Source: JBFJWU01 sp041623475 [NCBI: bacterium] (lineage in GTDB: Bacteria; J088). From it: a stretch of 8,375 bases of DNA. Where the stretch lies: contig JBFJWU010000132.1 in the NCBI GenBank assembly GCA_041623475.1, forward strand, positions 1-8,375, given 5' to 3'. The notes beneath the pieces were generated by a model. The model had not been told where the DNA came from and did not search any database. It was given only the letters and a program-made list of their open reading frames with translations. The translations under genes were made by a program, and so were the position numbers. This document shows positions 6,340 to 8,375 of the stretch, one piece after another (position 1 is the first letter of the stretch; each line of letters opens with the position of its first letter).

Positions 6340-7383
6340 TCAGGGTGCCTCGGCGGTGGCGCTGGTGGGGTTGACCGGGACGCCGTCCCGTACCTTCTGG
6401 ACGCCTTCGGTTATGACCACATCACCGGCGGCGACGCCGGACAGGACCTGGACCTGGCCGGGCAAGCGCTGGCCCAGTACAACGGACCGCGCCTGGGCCT
6501 TGCCCTCGGGACTGACAGCGAACAGCGTGGCCTGGCCGACGCCCTGGACGATTGCCGATTCCGGTACCAGCAGGGCATCGCGGTCGACGCCCATTTCAAC
6601 TGTCGCATCGGCGAACATACCGGGTTTCAGGCGGCCGTCCGGGTTGGGGATTGTCCCCTTGATCAGGAATGTCCGTGTCCGCGCGTCGACTTCGGGCGAG
6701 ACAAAGTAAACCGAACCCGTCCAGGTCTGGTCCGGTGCCGCGGTGATGGAAATGTCCAGGCGGCTGCCGGTGTCGATTCGCCCGGCAAAGCGTTCGGGCA
6801 GGTTGACCGCGATCTTGACCGGGTCGTCGTCGATCAGGCGTGCCAGGTGGGCACCGGGCGGGACGACCTGGCCAGGGCTGACCTGGCGGGCACCGACCCG
6901 GCCATCAAAGGGAGCAGCAATCCGCGCGTTGGTGATACGACGTTCGGCTTCGATCAGGTTTGCACGGGCATTTTCCAGCTCGGCCTGGGCCTGGTCATTG
7001 TCGTCCTGGGACACCGCGCCGGCTTTGAGCAATGACGCAGCCCGGTTGGCCGTGGACTGGGCGACGTTTTTGCGTGCCCGCGCTGTGGCCAGGTTGGCCA
7101 CGGCTTTCTGCAGGTCGACCTCGAACAGAACATCGCCTTTGGCGACCCGTGCGCCTTCCTGGATCCGGATGGCCTCGACACGGCCACCGGATTCGCTGAC
7201 CAGGTCGACGGCTTCGTCGGGTGCCAAGCTGCCGCCGGCCTGAAACGACTGGACGACATCGGTGACCAATACCGGGGCAGTGATGACGTTGACGCTGAAG
7301 CCGGGTGGTCCCCCCGGTCCGCCGCCGCAGCCAGACAGGGCGGCCGATGCGAGGACAGCCAGGGTGCGAAATTTTGTTGACAT
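6340..7383 (-). CDS. Periplasmic adaptor (membrane fusion protein) of the RND pump, lipoprotein
   Basis: A 347-residue HlyD/AcrA-type adaptor that bridges pump and outer-membrane duct. The signal peptide ends in a good lipobox, LSGC at 16-19, so Cys19 should be lipidated and anchored to the inner membrane; a Gly/Pro-rich tether (20-28) follows. Domain order: lipoyl half-motif about 58-92 (SGGRVEAIRIQEGARVAKGD), alpha-helical hairpin about 93-150 with VSQDDNDQA at the turn, second lipoyl half about 152-187 (ARIAAPFDGRVG), beta-barrel about 188-262 (including GRLKPGMFADATVEMG), membrane-proximal domain 268-337. ATG at 7383 has GGAG 8 bases upstream (7392-7395), the clearest ribosome binding site in the operon. 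It is the first gene of the pump operon, 65 bases after the GH5 gene, so it could have its own promoter or be read from further upstream. Confidence 0.95.
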   Translation of the reverse strand: MSTKFRTLAVLASAALSGCGGGPGGPPGFSVNVITAPVLVTDVVQSFQAGGSLAPDEAVDLVSESGGRVEAIRIQEGARVAKGDVLFEVDLQKAVANLATARARKNVAQSTANRAASLLKAGAVSQDDNDQAQAELENARANLIEAERRITNARIAAPFDGRVGARQVSPGQVVPPGAHLARLIDDDPVKIAVNLPERFAGRIDTGSRLDISITAAPDQTWTGSVYFVSPEVDARTRTFLIKGTIPNPDGRLKPGMFADATVEMGVDRDALLVPESAIVQGVGQATLFAVSPEGKAQARSVVLGQRLPGQVQVLSGVAAGDVVITEGVQKVRDGVPVNPTSATAEAP

Positions 7384-7448
7384 GGATTGGGCTCCGCGGT
7401 GACCGCCAGCAATCCCATATGGTACCCAATCGGGTCCCCGTGCCGCAG
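7384..7448 (-). promoter_or_regulatory. Gap before the efflux operon with interlocked palindromes
   Basis: This 65-base gap separates the GH5 stop from the adaptor start. It holds CCATATGG (7415-7422) overlapping GGTACC (7421-7426), two perfect short palindromes in a small AT-richer patch. They could be an operator or part of a promoter for the pump, but no convincing -35/-10 pair is visible and no regulator gene lies in the window. No hairpin followed by a T-tract is seen, so the GH5 transcript may continue into the pump genes. Confidence 0.3.
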
Positions 7449-8375
7449 TCAGGCGGGCCGTACCAGGATCGTCTGTCGCCCTGATTTCCGGGCCCGGACG
7501 TGGACCTGCTGGCGGTCGGGAAACAGGGTCACATCCTGGTCCCGGGCGGTGACCGCAAAGCCGTCGGGATACTGGAACCGTGGGACATAGATCACCGTGG
7601 GGGCAGCGATTCGCGGATCGGCATCGTAGTCCAGCCGGAAGGTCCCGCGATCGGGGTCAAAATGGATGGTGTCCGGATGGCCCTGGATGCGTTGGGCCCA
7701 GGGGCGGCAGAACCCGCGAATGGCGCGCCCGCCGCTGTCGGGATTGTCTGCCGAGCGCGCCTGGTCCCGTGAAAAGATGCTCAGGTCCTCCTGGTTCCAG
7801 CCGTCGCCGATCCGGGGATCGTTGCGATTGCTGGCCGTGTAGTTCCACTGAGTCGAGTGCAGCTGCAGTTCGTCAATGACGTCATAGGCCAGCTGCAGCG
7901 CCAGGATCTGTCCGCGCCACGGTTTTTCGGACCGGTCACCGGCGGCCCAGGCCTTGTAGGCTGCCCCGGATTCGAGATCCATCATCACCCCGAACTCGCC
8001 CAGCAGCGTCGGGATGCCACCGGCGTTTCGCGATCCGCTGGCCAGGCGGTCCAGCTGGCGCCGGTATTTGCCGCGAATACCGCGCTTGCCAAAGACGGGT
8101 CGTTTGGCGATGGGGTCGACGCTGACCGGCCAGGGGAACCGGCGCGTACCCAGCATGACGATGTCGTACCAGTGCCCGGCGTTAACGGCGTTGTCGGGCA
8201 GGTCATCGGGCAGGTCCGGATCAAAAAAGGTTTCGACGGCGTCTTTTTCGATAAATGTGCACCAGTCGGGGCGGATCGAGCGGATGTTGTCGGCGACGCG
8301 GTGGAAAAACGGGCCCAGGTAGTCGTTGTTGAAGTCGACGGGATGGCCGCCACTGGCCCGGAACCAGTCCTCGTC
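7449..8375 (-). CDS. GH5-family glycoside hydrolase, endoglycosylceramidase-like (C-terminal part)
   Basis: The reading frame is open to the window edge and gives 308 residues; the N-terminus is missing. An internal Met at 8154-8156 is not the true start, because conserved sequence continues before it: FFHRVADNIRSIRPD at about 24-38 and the GH5-type His-Tyr pair in GHWYD at 67-71. LLGEFG at 124-129 carries the expected catalytic nucleophile Glu127 (codon 7995-7997), and Trp177 in STQWNYTASN the Trp that lines the sugar site in GH5. DGWNQEDLSIF at 191-201 marks the end of the barrel. A C-terminal beta domain follows from about 210 (CRPWAQRIQG, VIYVPRFQYPDGF). The combination resembles endoglycosylceramidases, which release glycans from glycosphingolipids, or related GH5 lipid-glycosidases. 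The acid/base Asn-Glu motif should lie upstream, outside the window, as would any signal peptide. Substrate is inferred from overall similarity only; a related beta-glycosidase is the alternative. Confidence 0.8.
   Translation of the reverse strand, partial: DEDWFRASGGHPVDFNNDYLGPFFHRVADNIRSIRPDWCTFIEKDAVETFFDPDLPDDLPDNAVNAGHWYDIVMLGTRRFPWPVSVDPIAKRPVFGKRGIRGKYRRQLDRLASGSRNAGGIPTLLGEFGVMMDLESGAAYKAWAAGDRSEKPWRGQILALQLAYDVIDELQLHSTQWNYTASNRNDPRIGDGWNQEDLSIFSRDQARSADNPDSGGRAIRGFCRPWAQRIQGHPDTIHFDPDRGTFRLDYDADPRIAAPTVIYVPRFQYPDGFAVTARDQDVTLFPDRQQVHVRARKSGRQTILVRPA

Noticed and set aside
6187-7035. 282-residue open frame on the plus strand
   Set aside because: Antisense to the adaptor and the beginning of the pump, both of which are strongly supported by family motifs.
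7449-8156. GH5 gene starting at the ATG at 8154-8156
   Set aside because: The frame remains open upstream and the conserved GHWYD motif lies before this Met, so it is internal and the gene is cut by the window edge.
7985-8353. 122-residue minus-strand open frame at the right end
   Set aside because: Ser/Thr/Pro-rich shadow in another frame of the GH5 gene, whose true frame is open to 8375 with conserved motifs.
1-8375. CRISPR arrays, tRNA or rRNA genes, insertion sequences
   Set aside because: No regularly spaced repeats, cloverleaf-like segment, rRNA-like stretch or transposase motif was seen; nearly the whole window is covered by the seven protein genes.

Overview
The window comes from a Gram-negative bacterium with a GC-rich genome. 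It carries a tripartite efflux pump with an outer-membrane factor, lipoprotein signal peptides and a Sec signal peptide. A high-GC member of the Pseudomonadota, perhaps a gammaproteobacterium, fits the protein families best, but nothing here fixes the phylum and other Gram-negative lineages remain possible.

Layout from left to right. A forward-strand gene at 103-1098 encodes an exported metallo-beta-lactamase-fold hydrolase, probably a lipoprotein. Everything after it lies on the minus strand, so it converges on that gene; read in the direction of transcription the order is: the C-terminal part of a GH5 glycoside hydrolase (7449-8375, N-terminus outside the window), a 65-base gap, the efflux operon adaptor (6340-7383) - RND pump (3174-6335) - TolC-like channel (1861-3177), a 57-base gap, then a type II toxin-antitoxin pair (antitoxin 1552-1803, PIN-domain toxin 1129-1551).

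The three efflux proteins should form one envelope-spanning machine: the RND pump uses proton flow across the inner membrane, the lipid-anchored adaptor joins it to the TolC-like duct, and the substrate leaves through the outer membrane. The genes are packed with a 4-base gap and a GTGA overlap, and the second and third begin with TTG and GTG, which points to translational coupling. The antitoxin and toxin are fused TGA-ATG with no spacer, and two GTACGTA elements flank a candidate -10 box in front of the antitoxin, a layout that suggests autoregulation. The hydrolases at the two ends have no visible functional link to the pump.

Nothing in the window amounts to a clearly undescribed system. 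The points most worth checking are a roughly 35-residue tryptophan-rich insertion in the periplasmic loop between TM9 and TM10 of the RND pump, the apparently leaderless antitoxin gene with its repeat-flanked promoter, and the specificity of the GH5 enzyme, which resembles endoglycosylceramidases.
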